A DNA stretch of 64,000 bases from Tetragonia tetragonoides (taxonomy: Eukaryota > Streptophyta > Magnoliopsida > Caryophyllales > Aizoaceae), in NCBI GenBank assembly GCA_038025085.1, contig CM076140.1, forward strand, positions 37,447,501-37,511,500, written 5' to 3'. Positions 1 to 11,430 of this stretch are shown here, in pieces. The translations under genes were made by a program, and so were the position numbers. Positions within the stretch are counted from its first letter, which is position 1, and the number at the start of each line of letters is the position of its first letter. The notes below the pieces were generated by a model. It had not been told where the DNA came from. It worked only from the letters and a program-made list of their open reading frames with translations, and ran no database searches.

Positions 1-12
1 CGGGGTATTACA
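1..12 (-). repeat. First 12 bases of Tekay-like 3' LTR
   Basis: The sequence cggggtattaca is identical to the outer end of the LTR at 8751-8762. On the minus strand it reads TGTAATACCCCG, the 5' edge of the LTR. The rest of the 3' LTR lies left of the window. Confidence 0.8.
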
Positions 13-277
13 CCCTTACAAAAAAGTATCGTCCTGGAAACTTAGGATCACCACCAAAGTGAAGCTAGTTCCACAAGGCAAAATTTTCACCACAACTTTC
101 AAAGTTTAAATGCAACAATGTAACTCGAAAGTTTAAAACAACTTTTCCAAATAAAAAAATGAGCATGATGCAATGCTATGCAATGAGTTTTCCAGTCTTT
201 GCTTTAAATTTCTTTTCTTTTGTGGATTGTTACACCCTTCCCCCCTTAAAAAGGTTTTGACCTCGAAATTAAGGTTA

Positions 278-981
278 AGTACCTTGTTCGAGCAGTTGAG
301 GATAACGCTTGCGCATATCAGTCACAGTCTCCCAAGTCGCTTCTTCGACTTTGTGGTTATCCCACATTACTTTCACAAGATTGATCGTAGATGTACGAGT
401 TTTCTTCGTTTTCTCGTCTAGGATTCTCACAGGTTTAGTTCGCGCTCAAGAATTCTAACTGGTTGCTCGTCATAGGTAAGTGTCTCATCTAACACCACCT
501 TTTCAGGATTCAACACATGACTTGGATCATGGTGATACCTCTTAAGTTGTGACACGTGGAACACATCATACACTTGCTCCAAATCCATAGGCATAGCAAG
601 CCTATAAGCGACCTCTCTAATTCTTTCAAGAATCTCATAGGGTCCACTATACTTTAGGCTAAGATTCCCTTTACGCCCAAATCTCATCACTCCACGAGTA
701 GGCGATACGTTGAGAGGTACCTTCTCACCAACTTGGAATTCTTCCATACGTCGATGTTGATCTGCATAGGCTTTCTGTCTATCTCGTGCAACTTTCATCT
801 TCTCTTGGACAAGTTTCACTTGATCCACAGTCTCTTGGGTAAAATCCGGACCCAAAACAAAGGTATCACTTATGTCGTTCCAACACGTAGGAGATCGACA
901 CTTTCTCCCATACAGCGCCTCGTAAGGTGCTCTACCAATACTCTGGTAGCTATTGTTGTAGGAGAACTCAATCAAAGGCAA
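278..981 (-). pseudogene. Tekay-like pol: integrase C-terminal part and chromodomain
   Basis: The frame at 427-981 has the end of the integrase catalytic region (NSYQSIGRAPYEALYGRKCR) and the GPY/F region (GPYEILERIREVAYRL), then HVSQLKRY. In another frame, at about 278-421, comes a chromodomain-like segment with VMWDNHKVEEATWE, typical of plant chromoviruses and thought to guide integration to particular chromatin. The frame change near 421-427 separates the two parts. The role assignment comes from family knowledge; the sequence shows only the motifs and the break. Confidence 0.85.
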
Positions 982-996
982 ACTCTTCTCCCAAGA

Positions 997-1759
997 CTAC
1001 TTCATCTCTAGAGCGCAGGCTCTCAACATGTCCTCCAAAGTCTGAATAGTACGCTCCTTTTGACCATCTGTCGCAGGATGAAATATCGTACTAAATTTCA
1101 ACTTTGTACCAAACGCATTCTGCAGTTTGTCGCAAAAATTCGACAAGAATCTCGTATCTCTGTCTGACACAATGTCTTTAGGTACTCCATGTAACCTCAA
1201 GACCTCTTTCACATAAGCTTCAGGGAGTTGGTCCATTGACCAAGTCTTCTTCATTGCAATGAATCTCGCCGTTTTCGTCAATTGATCGATAATGACCCAA
1301 ATAGTGTCCTTCCCGGACCTCGTCTTTGGTAACCAGTCACGATATCCATTGAGATTGAATCCCATTTCCATCCAGGAATTTCGAGTGATTGAACAAGACC
1401 TCGAGGCCTTCTATGTTCGATCTTCACCTTTTGACAAGTAAGACACCTTACCACATATTCACCACATTCTCGCTTCATGTTTGTCCCCCAAAATCGAAGC
1501 TTCAAATCTTTATACAACTTATCACCACCTGGGTGAACAGAATACGCAATTCCATGTGCCTCATCAAGAATCTTTCTCTTCAACTTCGTGTTGTTTGGTA
1601 CACACCAACGCCCCTTCATCTTGATCGTACTATCATCAAGGATCTCATATTCAGGATGCTTCCCATCCTTGATCTTGACACGCAACTCTTCTAGAAACGA
1701 GTCATGAACTTGCTACTGTCGAATCTCATCATAAATCGACGGTCGCACTACAAGTGCAT
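997..1759 (-). pseudogene. Tekay-like pol: integrase zinc finger and DDE core
   Basis: The frame at 1278-1685 holds the HHCC zinc-binding segment (HPGGDKLYKDL, CLTCQKVKIEHRRP) and the start of the core with SMDIVTGYQRR, which supplies the first catalytic Asp. A frameshift at about 1280-1370 moves to the frame at 997-1371. That frame holds the second Asp (DIVSDRDTRF) and the catalytic Glu (GQKERTIQTLEDML). The order and spacing are those of Ty3/gypsy integrases. The upstream linker to RNase H (1686-1904) reads through one more stop. The enzyme inserts element cDNA into the genome; this copy is broken. Confidence 0.87.
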
Positions 1760-2396
1760 TCAGTAACACTGCAGTCTCACCTGGTTGAACAACTTCTAAG
1801 TCTAACTTTCTAAATTCCTCACAAAAGTCATATGGTAGCACCATCATGCTATTCACAGTGTGCGAAGTCTTCCTACTCAACCCATCAACCACTACATTGG
1901 CCTTTCACTCGTGATACTGAATATCCAGATCATACTCAGATTTCAACTCGAGCCATCTTCGTTGCCTCATGTTCAACTCCTTCTGAGTGAAGATATACTT
2001 CAAACTCTTGTGATCTATAAAGATCTTGCAACGAGCTCCATACAAATAATGCCTCAAGATTTTCAAGGCAAAAACTATGGCAGCTAATTCCATGTCATGA
2101 GTAGGGTAATTCTTCTTATGCACTTTCAACTGGCGAGAGGCATAAGCAACCACCTTGCCATGCTGCATAAGCACTTACCCAAACCCATTCTAAAATGCAT
2201 CACTATACACATCAAACCCTTCGGTATCGGATGGTAAAGTCAAAACTAGTGCCGTCGTCAACCTCTTCTTAAGCTCTTGGAAAGCTTCTTCACATTGTTC
2301 AGTCCACTTGTATTTCATCTCCTTTTTCATCAAATTTGTGATAGGTCTCGCTATCTTGGAGAAGTCTTGCACAAATATCCTATAATAACCATCCAA
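1760..2396 (-). pseudogene. Tekay-like pol: RNase H and linker
   Basis: The segments at 2190-2396 and 1905-2174 contain GYYRIFVQDFSKIARPITNL, the start of the tether after RT. These are followed by YSDAF and [20 protein letters not shown] with [11 protein letters not shown] and [20 protein letters not shown]. This is the usual gypsy RNase H, which removes RNA from the RNA/DNA hybrid. At least three in-frame stops interrupt it: two around 2175-2192 and one at about 1905. Confidence 0.85.
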
Positions 2397-2399
2397 TCA

Positions 2400-3206
2400 G
2401 AGGAAATTTTGTTCCTCGGTCACACTTTTCGGAGCAGGCCAATCCATGACAGCCCGAATCTTAGAAGGATCAATAGAAACTCCTTATTTACATATAATGC
2501 GCCCAAGAAAGCAACACTCTTTAGCCAAAACTCACACTTTGAGAGTTTAGCGTACAATTTCTCATTTCTCAACACCTCCAAGACAATTCTCAAATGTCTT
2601 GTGTGTTCTTCCTTGTCTTTCGAATACACCAAAATATCATCAATAAACATGACCACAAAACTATCCAGATATGGTCTAAAGGTGTTATTTATCATCTCCA
2701 TAAACTTGGCAGCTGTTAGTTGACCCAAAAGGCATAACTGTAAATTCATAATGTCCATACCTTGTCCTAAAGGTAGTTTTTGCAATGTCTACCTCATCAA
2801 TCCTCAATTGATATAACCAGACCTCAAATCTACCTTCGAAAACACTCCAACTCCTTAGACTTGATCAAAAAAGTCTTCAATCCTAGGTAAAGGATACCTA
2901 TTCTTGACAGTGACCTTGTTCAACTCACGATAGTCAATGCAGACGCAGACTACCATCCTTCTTGCGCACAAACAAGACTAGCGCACCCCAGGGCGATACA
3001 CTAGGTCTAATGTACCCCTTGTCTAACAACTCCTGTAGTTTCTCCTTAAGCTCTTTCATCTACAAAGGTGTCATTCTATATAGTGCCCTCTAAATCGGAC
3101 ATGTTCCAGGAACTAGGTCAATTTCAATGGTGGCATACCAGGAATTTCCTCAGGAAACACATCCGGAAACTCATTGACCACATCAATCCTTGATATTTTA
3201 TTCTCT
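2400..3206 (-). pseudogene. Tekay-like pol: reverse transcriptase
   Basis: The C-terminal palm is clear in the frame at 2420-2785, with [18 protein letters not shown] and the catalytic box [10 protein letters not shown], a YxDD variant with Phe. Upstream the expected motifs ([44 protein letters not shown]) appear in different frames, so the region between about 2780 and 3110 has several indels and stops. The enzyme would copy element RNA; this copy cannot be translated in one piece. Confidence 0.85.
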
Positions 3207-3635
3207 CTATATTCTGAATGTGACATAAAATCCTTCACACCCCTTCTCTAAGTGTTTCTTCGCCATTAACATTGACATAATCCCAATTCCCCCCTTAGTG
3301 ACAATTCCTTTATAAGAGATTTTATTACCTCTAGGTCCTTTCAGCGATATTTTATGTTCTCTACAGTCGATTCTCACTTTATACTTGCTAAGCCAATTCA
3401 TTTCCAAGATAACATCAAAATCTCTCAGTTTGAACTCAATAAGGTCTGCAGGCAATTCAGACCCTGCAATGTTCACACGAACATTGGGATGCACAACTTT
3501 ACACAATACCACCTCTTCCGAAGGAATGTCGATACTAATGTCTAAAGACTCCAAAATTCCCATCCCATGCTTCTTAAAAAAGTTTTCAGATATGAATGAA
3601 TGTGATCCTTCAGAATCAAATAATACATAGGCATG
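3207..3635 (-). pseudogene. Tekay-like retropepsin (protease) region
   Basis: Directly after a TAG stop that ends the gag frame, the same frame continues with VLFDSEGSHSFIS. This corresponds to the retropepsin active-site region, normally LFDSGATHSFIS; the usual DSG is DSE here. It continues through ELPADLIEFKLRDFDVILEM and WLSKYKVRIDC, which are typical of plant gypsy proteases. Both the stop and the altered active site argue against function. It would normally cut the Gag-Pol polyprotein. Confidence 0.78.
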
Positions 3636-4068
3636 CTAAGAATTTACAAGAAACGTACCAGTCACCACATTGTTTACCGCATTAGCGTGTACTTGATTCA
3701 TCACAAACAAACGACCTTCATTTATGTTCTGGTTGCCATTATCGTTCTGAACATTTCTAGCATGTCCATTCTGTCGATTAGCACCCTGGTTGTTCCCATT
3801 CTGACCCTGAACTACAGAAGCTTGAACATTGTTGTTGCCCCCACCATTGTTTTCAGTCTTACCCTTCTGAGGATAGTCAAAAGGACGATACCCCAACTCT
3901 TGGCAAGTGAAACATCTCACCTTGTTGCCAGCACAATCAACTCCCGGGTGATTCTTATTGCACTTCTTGCAAATGTAGGGTTTGTTCTTCCAACCCCCAT
4001 TATTACGATGGCCATTTCCATTACCATTCCCATTCTTGAAATTTTCACTCTCATTGTGGTTATTTCCC

Positions 4069-4121
<53 letters not shown>

Positions 4122-4895
4122 ATTTCCATTCTGATTGTTCCCTCCCGGGAACTTATCCTTCTTATCGCCACCACTACCCTGATGGTTGTCAAACTTCCTT
4201 TTCTTCCCAGTCACCTCCTCTCGATGCTTTTGAACCGTAGCTTGGTTCGCAGCATGATTATAGATCTCTTGCATGGTCTGACAGATATAACCCCCAAAAG
4301 ACTCACGAATGGTCCAGTACAACCCATTCTGGAATCTACGAGCCTTATTCTGTTCCGTGGGCACTAACCCTCCAGCGAAACGAGTTAGGTCGTCAAACTT
4401 CTTAGCATACTCTTGAACAGTCATCCATCCTTGGATCAGGTTCAAGAACTCATTATATTTCTGGTCTTGGAGATACTCTGGGTAGTACTCCTCTCTAAGG
4501 GCAATTTTGAAAATCTCCAAATTAAAACCCTCTCTAGCTCTTATAGCAGTGCCATTGGTTCTCTGCCAACTATCTGCCTTCTTCCGGAGTTGGTAGACAA
4601 AAATGTCAACCTTAAGTTCCTCTGGGCACCCAGTAATCGCAAAGATTTTCTCTAAATCTCGCGTCCAGTCGACAAGGATTACAGGATCCTCGCATCCCCC
4701 TAAAACAGGCGGATTATGCCCCTTAATCTTTTTCGCCACTGCAGCGAAATCGTCGCCCCCAGCTATTTTGTCCTCCTCCCTTTGCATCATTTGTGCGATG
4801 AATGCATTGGATTGCGCCAAGGCTTGTTGGGACTGACCTAGTCAAGCCAACAAAGCTTGCGCGTTCATCTCACCATTTCCATTGTTGTCCCCCAT
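3636..4895 (-). pseudogene. Tekay-like gag with poly-Asn tract
   Basis: The frame starts at the ATG at 4895-4893 (MGDNNGNGEMNAQ), meets a TGA after about 17 codons, and runs on from 4820 as 394 codons. It has the retrotransposon gag core (PVILVDWTRDLEKIFAITGC, LREEYYPEYLQDQKYNEFL, LTRFAGGLVP). A low-complexity Asn/Gly segment follows, with an uninterrupted Asn run encoded by a GTT (AAC on the coding strand) microsatellite. The final Cys-rich segment (CKKCNKNHPGVDC, then CFTCQELGYRPFDY) is a degraded nucleic-acid-binding knuckle in which the second His and Cys are replaced. Gag forms the particle shell. Confidence 0.85.
4071..4121. repeat. (GTT)n microsatellite inside gag
   Basis: About 17 perfect GTT units. 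On the minus strand they encode the poly-Asn run of the Tekay-like Gag. Such trinucleotide tracts often change length by slippage. Confidence 0.95.
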
Positions 4896-4930
4896 GGAAC
4901 TAGCAGATTGTTCGGCTCCTTGTCTATTTC

Positions 4931-5020
4931 TCAATAAAAATAAATCAATCTAAGACTAAATCAATCTAAGAATCACGCCTTCCTCAATAAAACTAAATCA
5001 ATCTAAGAATCACACATTCC
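4931..5020. repeat. Short tandem repeats between upstream ORF and gag
   Basis: The 14-mer taaatcaatctaag occurs three times, inside two longer units that begin tcaataaaa and end tcaca/tcacg plus a pyrimidine-rich tail. It lies in the leader between the extra ORF and the gag start of the Tekay-like element. Confidence 0.8.
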
Positions 5021-5086
5021 TCGCGCGGTTCCTCAATGGAGAGCGACACACATGTGTCACCTGGACTTCATCCATCTCCTCCTCGT

Positions 5087-5737
5087 TCATAGGCTCCTCA
5101 TCTTCTTGTGGATGCTCCTCCTCCTCGGTAGGGGTCCTTGGCTCATTGGCTTGCCATTCAAGCCTATGGGCCAATCTCTAATAGCACTAGGTCTAGATGA
5201 ATTTACAGGAACCTCAGGAACATGAGGTGAAGAACCCTTCTCGACCTCGACAACAACCTTCTCAGTCTTTTCCGTGAAGTACGACTCCCCGAATGCTTTA
5301 GCACGCTCCAGTTCAGCTCGCGCCTCTTCTGGGTCGTCCACCTCTAGCAAAGGATCATACCCACCAGCATCTTAAACGTATGTCTCATAAGGGTCTCTCG
5401 GCATTTCTCGATGCTCCTCGTCCCACGCGAACGCCCTCACGATCAAGGTCTCCATCGTCTTATAATAGGGATATCCCCTATCATTCCTCATCTCCCAGTC
5501 CAGCAACAGCTCATTGCGAAACTGGCGCCACTTGGCAGTAGTATAACCAAAGCTCTCGATGAAGTAGAAAGCCTTCATCTTATTGGAGCGCAGAGGCGAA
5601 TGAACTCCGTGACGTTCGTTGCACTGCAGGAACACCTCTCGTACACAATCGAAATACTCCTCCAAGCGACCCCCTTCGTAGCGAAGAGCCCTTGGATCTT
5701 CAGGAACAACGGGTTGCTCACATTTCACCATCTGCAC
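5087..5737 (-). pseudogene. Unrecognised ORF upstream of gag in the Tekay-like element
   Basis: The frame has 217 codons from the ATG at 5737 and one internal TAA after codon 121; it continues in frame from 5350. It lies between the primer site and gag, where chromoviruses normally have only a leader. The first part is acidic and aromatic-rich (ALRYEGGRLEEYFDCVREV, YPYYKTMETLIVRAFAWDEE). The second part is acidic and charged (LEVDDPEEARAELERAKAF), then Pro/Ser-rich. No signal peptide, membrane segment or catalytic motif is visible. It could be a captured host fragment, an additional ORF of this lineage, or a detached N-terminal piece of Gag. The family was not recognised. Confidence 0.5.
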
Positions 5738-5931
5738 GCGAGAAACAACACATTAGTACTTTACTCGAGTACTTCAAATAATACCAAAACAAGTAAAATA
5801 AATAAACCAACTCATTTCGACTTACAAAGCTTTTTTTCACATACCTTATCTCTATTTAAGTTTTCATCCTATAAATACGTCTTAACGACATACTTTACAA
5901 TTCAAAACGTATGATAGGGATAATAACATAC

Positions 5932-5943
5932 GCTCTGATACCA
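5932..5943 (-). promoter_or_regulatory. Primer-binding site (initiator Met-tRNA)
   Basis: The minus strand reads TGGTATCAGAGC three bases inside the 5' LTR. This is the standard complement to the 3' end of initiator Met-tRNA used to start minus-strand cDNA synthesis in many plant gypsy and copia elements. Confidence 0.93.
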
Positions 5944-5946
5944 ACT

Positions 5947-8762
5947 TGTAACACCCCGAATTTCCATATACTTTAAAACCATTTAAAATCATGAGTTGCA
6001 GCGGAAAAACCTTAGAAATTCGAAGCGTTACCGCCGTATTTAATGTTCAAATCAAATACAAGGCTAGAAAGAAACCAAAATGTTTCAATCCCACAAGCAT
6101 ACTAGATAATTAAACTAATAACTATCTTTCCAACTAGACAAAAAAATAAATAATACAAATGAATAAAGAAATATTAAACTATTAATTCTCATGCAAGAGA
6201 ATTAATCTCATTACAATAAAAGTCTCAATAATACAAATCCCAAAAGAGTCTAAACAAAAGATAAATTGTTTTTAGAAGATATACAATCTTCTTTGATCGC
6301 CCTTCACTAGCTCCCAAACACGAGGTACAAATCCTGTCAATCTACTCCCCCATATAGAAGAATTCCAAATACGTTCATCAAAGGCCCATCATTGAAGAGA
6401 AATGGACAACAAACACATGTAAAAAGAAAAATAATCAATCTGCTACGCTGAGTAATTCATAACCACATAGTCCATTTAAATCTCCAAATTAAGCCATCAT
6501 GCTTAATAAAATAAATAATCATGCTTTAAGAAATAAAAGACAACATGGTTTAATTTAAAGATACGCACCAATACCAAATAATAAATCCAATATTTATTAT
6601 TATCCATTAGCCAAGTTCATTAGAGAGAAGAAAATCGCATGAATTGTCAAACCAACAACAATCGATTCAATAGGATCTTATTTCGTGCATATTGGCAAAA
6701 AGAGGGATCAACAATCGCGGAGTATAGATGACGCCCGGAAGTACTTCCTATGTTCCTAAGTATGCATACCTTCCTTCAACCCTTAGGTTTACAGGAAGAA
6801 CTATTCCGAAAAAACCACTCGCCGAATTACTCAGTATGAATACAAGATTTCAATACGTAGGGGCCACACCCGCAGCCATAGTCTCACTCAACGTAACAAG
6901 TGACAAATTTCCATTCGCATCCTTCGATGGATCCATTACCAAAGAAATCTTAACTCTCAATTCATTTTCATGAAGTGATCACATAACAAGTAATACACAT
7001 ATCTTGGCATTCTCAAGTAACTACTCAACAGTTACAAAGATCAACAATTAATGTTCATAATTCTGATGGCAATAATTTCACATGAATGAGAACTAACACC
7101 CTATTCACGACCACCTAACAATATACCTTTTCCAGGTTTCCAATATTGTTTACCAATTCAATAATCAAAGTCACATTAACTTATTGAAACAACATGCTTC
7201 AAAACATGATCCAAATAGCATATGCAAATTGAACAAATATGTAAATCATATCTTTAGTTCAATATCACAAATAATTACTCCCCGTAATTACAAAGATTAA
7301 CATATATTCTGATATACATGAATCTCAACAAGTAGTCATTCCTAACAAGTGAATTTCTAATATTGATCAAAATACATTCACTATCTCATAGTTCTATATG
7401 AATTACCATAAGGAGATAAATAACAATTATCCCTTGTCAACAAACCAAGTATGAACAAAAATATCAATTCAATACTAGACAATGAATATACCTTGAGAAA
7501 ATAAGGCAATCCAACAAATTCATGTAAGCTCCTTAAGTTCAAGTGCGGTCAACGGCCCTAACAAATCCACAATAACCAATAGTAAATAATTTGACCTCTA
7601 TACCTATTAGTTAAACTTTAAAGATGGTCTAGCACCTTAAACTTAAATAATTAAGTTGCTGGAATTTTATTACCCATGCATGCTCAAAGACTTTTCAAAC
7701 CAAACTTTCAAAAAGCCAATTAGGGAAACTTCCATAAACCCTAATTGAAGTTGACACCCAAAAACAAAAGTCAACAACAAGTCAACACCACCAAAACAAC
7801 ATCACCACCGCCGGACCACCGTCGGACTGCCACCAGCAGCCACGGCAGGCGGTCACGACGGCTGCGCACGGCGCTGCCGTGTGGCCGTCATATTTTTTTT
7901 TTTTTTGTTAACAAATTAACAAATCCAATTCTAATTGAAATCGTAATATTTACAATTTACAGAGAATAATAAATTCACAAGATCTAAACTTTAAATTCAA
8001 CCTTTGATTCAAATTTACTAAAAACATCAAGTACAACCATAATCATGATTCTAACATGCATAATACTAGAATCTAGCAACTCTAGGTCAAAACATAAATT
8101 AGGGTTTGCTCATAAACATGCTAGGGTTCATAAAAACGCTAAATTTGAATCAAGAACAAGTTTTTTAATAATCAAAAAGCAATTAAAACACTTACTTGTG
8201 AAATAAAAGGATCAACTTTGGACAAGAGAATGAATTATGAAAGAGTGGAAAAATCTCTTTCTTCTTCCCGTTGTTTTCTCAGACGTGCATGTGGTAGAGA
8301 GAGAGTGTGTGTGTGAGTGGCTTTTTGTTTTTTTTGTTTAGGTTAAGTTGATGAGTGAGAGGAAGTTGAGTCTAATTAGGAAACCAAATTTCCTAAATTT
8401 ACTCCTTCCTTATCTCTCTCTAACTTCCTAAATAAATATCGAATCAAACTCTTCTAAATCCACACTTTTTAGGAAATAAAATTTGTGAAGAATAAAACTG
8501 ATTTTCTTCCCCATATTTTCGGCTAGGGGCCGAAAATTATGAACCAAAAATGCTGAATATTTTTGGCCAAGCCCGAAAATATTAGCCCACAAAACTTTGT
8601 TTTATTATTTTGGCCCAATTATAACTAATTAGATACAAAACTAAAACTCACACATTAATTAGGCATTCTAATTCATGAGCCCAATTAATATTTTAAATCC
8701 AAATTCGTATTTTCTTTTTAAGTAATTATTAATGTAAAATGATAATAATACGGGGTATTACA
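5947..8762 (-). repeat. 5' LTR of the Tekay-like element
   Basis: The LTR starts on the plus strand with TGTAACACCCCGAATTTCC and ends with CGGGGTATTACA, so both strands begin with TG and end with CA. It is 2816 bp, AT-rich and without convincing coding content. Short ORFs inside it (for example near 6728-6973 and 7745-7969) show no family features. Its inner edge sits next to the primer site. Confidence 0.9.
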
Positions 8763-8859
8763 ATTAAGCTAGCAAGGTATCTAGGGCCCTTATTGGTACC
8801 TAACTAGAGAGATTTTAATAATGTTTTAACAAGTTTCAGACATAATTCATGATACCCAG

Positions 8860-9905
8860 GTTATTAGTCAGTTGTTGATCTTCTAAACTTCACTGACATT
8901 CACAATTTGGCTACATTGAATGCTATTGATAGGTTTTATACCTTGTCTAAGGACATGTCTGTAGTAAGATTGACAGGACTATGAATAATGCTCGTTGGCA
9001 TTTGCAATATGGACACATTATGGCAAATTTTGAGAAGCCTCTCTTTTCTCACCCACCTATCTTTTTTAGAGTCGGCAATAAGTAATAGCATGTCAAAAAC
9101 CCTTCCACTTGTTGAATATACTAATTATCCACTCCTAATTTGAGCGGTGTACTGAGAAAGCCCGGGAATTCTTTATTACTAGGTCACATATGCTAAAATT
9201 ATAGAAGAATATTCAAGCTTGCAAGCTTCCCCTCAAGAATCTGTACTCCAAGGAATTTGGTAATATGAGAAGCATATTGAAAATATCGGGAAATGATCTA
9301 ATTGTGACTCACGTAAGTTGCAAGTGGATGTATTCATCTTGTTTTGTTAGCTTAGGAAACACAATGTTTTGTTTCTTACACATTGGGTTAGAGAACGTGA
9401 TGCAAAAACTAGCTACTTTTTTCAGTTGTGACTGAAAGACACAATATGGTTGTTGTTTCCACACTCATGTCTAATTTTGGTAGAAGACTTGTCAAAGCTG
9501 ATGATATTAAGTATGAAAATCTTAATTTGTACAAATAACTTATGGGAAATGCAGCTTCAAATTGGCCTAGCATTGAAATGGATATAGTGAGACAAAGTCC
9601 TTCGCTAGACCTAACTCAACAGCAAATTCTCAGTGAAGATGTCATTGTCCAAGATATCAAGAGACAACAAAAGCACCTAGAATAGATGAATTCAATGCTC
9701 ACTTTTTCAAGCGAGTATGCATGTCACGTTATTGGTAATGAGGTATATAATGTAGTTCAAGATTTCTTTGCTCCTAATTGTATGTTACATGACGCTAATA
9801 GGCCCTTATAACTCTTGTGCCTAAAGTCCAACAACCTTCACCCATTAGGGAATTTATACCAATAAAATGTTGCACTATCCTTTATAACAACATTCTAGAT
9901 TAGTT
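8860..9905 (+). pseudogene. Degraded L1-type LINE, endonuclease tail to early reverse transcriptase
   Basis: No long ORF remains, but three-frame reading gives LINE ORF2 motifs in the right order: RDFNNVL, then IDRTMNNARWHL. After these come NIQACKLPLKNLYSKEFGN, then a stretch matching the pre-RT region. The last piece, at about 9806-9901, is ITLVPKVQQPSP followed by CCTILYNNILD. That equals the 'LVPK...ISCCTVLYKII' block at the start of L1 reverse transcriptases. Stops and indels are frequent, so it is old. Its 5' part would lie on the other side of the Tekay insertion, outside the window. Confidence 0.75.
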
Positions 9906-10003
9906 TTAACTTCTTTTTTTTTTGATATTATAGTTTAAACTTTAAGAATGGAGAAGTTATTGACAACTATGGTTAGGAACAACTATTCAGTATTCAGCCC
10001 TGT

Positions 10004-10157
10004 CAGTGGCGGCCCTACACTATAGAGTATGAGGTTAATTGACCCCAAATTTTAAGCTTTTTCCCTTGATTTTACTAATTTTGTGTTATTTTAGGTAATT
10101 CAATCTATAATTTTGACCCTTTGGACCCATATTAAAATATGTTTGTGTACGCCACTG
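10004..10157. mobile_element. hAT-type MITE (154 bp)
   Basis: The ends cagtggcggccctacac and gtgtacgccactg form terminal inverted repeats starting CAGTGGCG, typical of a common plant hAT MITE class. The 8 bp flanks agccctgt (9996-10003) and atccctat (10158-10165) agree at 6 of 8 positions, as expected of an old hAT target duplication. It has no coding capacity. Confidence 0.8.
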
Positions 10158-10165
10158 ATCCCTAT

Positions 10166-10963
10166 CATGCTCATTTGTGATAACAACTTCCTCAACCATG
10201 ATCATTTGAATAATGATTCTAGGGTAATTCCCACAAAATGGTAATTACTAAAATAAAATAATCTAGACCATACATAAAAAGGACATATATTTAGACCATA
10301 AATTTATTACCACTAGATTTTACTCTTAAACCAGTTTTTAAGGGACAAATAATCATTAAAATAGTTGAAATTTAGTTGTTAGTAACGATGTTTGGATTGT
10401 GAATATTGTGGACAATAAGTACTCTCTCTTCTTCCAACTTCATACTCCATCCTTCACCGTCTTCAGCAGTGTTCACTATCTCTGGCAGCGTCAACATCAT
10501 CCCTATTTGCAACTAATTCATACTCTGACCTTATCTCTTTCACGTGAGGCAATATCGTTATTGTATGTCCTGATCCGAAGCCATTGAAGTCGTCAATTCG
10601 GCTTCCCATGGCTAGATGATTCAAGTTGCTGGCCAACCTAAATGGTTTTGGACGATTCCGACAACGATGACATTGCCAACAATTGTGTTATACAGAGTTG
10701 CCCCAGTTTATTCACTCTTGCTTTCTTATACTCTTACTCCATATACATCAACTCTCGTTACAGTATGTTTCTCCATCACCAGCCCAACAAAACACCTTCA
10801 AGCAATAGAAGAGGGTGATGTTGCTGGAGAATGTGGTGATGAATTGATGATGGTTCTAGTAGTAAATGCAGGAGATTGGAGACCGAAAATAACTTCCTTA
10901 ATTAACAAAACACTCCTTAAAAATTATTATTTTTATAATACTTTTGTTGAGTAGAAAAAAATT
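10166..10963. other. No gene recognised
   Basis: The sequence is AT-rich with only short ORFs (62 and 112 codons) that lack family features. It is probably decayed LINE or intergenic sequence between the hAT MITE and the Harbinger-type terminus. Confidence 0.5.
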
Positions 10964-11184
10964 TAAGGTCCCGTTTGGTTCGAAAAACGGTATGGGTTTG
11001 GAATAAGGAATAAAACCACCCCGGTTTAGAATTGGAACCCAATACCACATTCTTTGTGTTTGGTTTCCAACTTTAGTATTATGAAAAAAAGTCGACACAT
11101 TTTGTTTCTCTCTCCTCTAACTCCTCAATCGTCATCTCCTCTATGCCACCATTGACTGGCACTGCTCCACTATCCTCGGCTGCT

Positions 11185-11430
11185 AGACCTGGAAAACGGG
11201 TCGGTCAGGTCGGGTTTCGGTCGGTCAACTACGGGTCAGGTTAAATACGGGTCGAATACATCGGATGAAATACGGGTTCGATTTCGGGTTACCCAACGGA
11301 TTTGACAAATATTGTCACACAACATTTAGGTTCGGGTCAGGTCATTTAGTTCTCGGGTCAAAACGGGTCGGGTCAACTTTGGTTTGAATCTTGTCGGGTC
11401 GAGTTTCGGTCGGGTCTGTGGCTGATCAAG
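11185..11430. repeat. gggtcggg-rich degenerate repeat, left part
   Basis: This is a GC-skewed tract made of variants of gggtcg/acgggtc/cggtcgggt. It is cut by the Athila-like insertion and resumes at 24756-24795 with tcgggtacgggtcggtc, which supports a nested insertion into one tract. Confidence 0.75.

Larger units (their letters stand above)
1..8762 (-). mobile_element. Ty3/gypsy chromovirus (Tekay/Del-like LTR retrotransposon), truncated by window edge
   Basis: The element lies on the minus strand. Its 5' LTR is at 5947-8762, and only the first 12 bases of its 3' LTR (1-12, identical to 8751-8762) are in the window. In element order the parts are LTR, a primer-binding site matching initiator Met-tRNA, an extra ORF, gag with a CCHC-like region, protease, reverse transcriptase, RNase H, integrase and a C-terminal chromodomain. 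The chromodomain places it among chromoviruses. The LTR near 2.8 kb and the Met primer suit the Tekay/Del clade. Several stops and frameshifts make it non-autonomous now. The five bases right of the LTR (attaa) would be one copy of the target duplication; the partner lies outside the window. Confidence 0.88.

Noticed and set aside
3633..4367. 244-codon plus-strand frame rich in Val/Ile
   Set aside because: It is the antisense shadow of gag; the Val run is the reverse of the Asn-coding GTT microsatellite.
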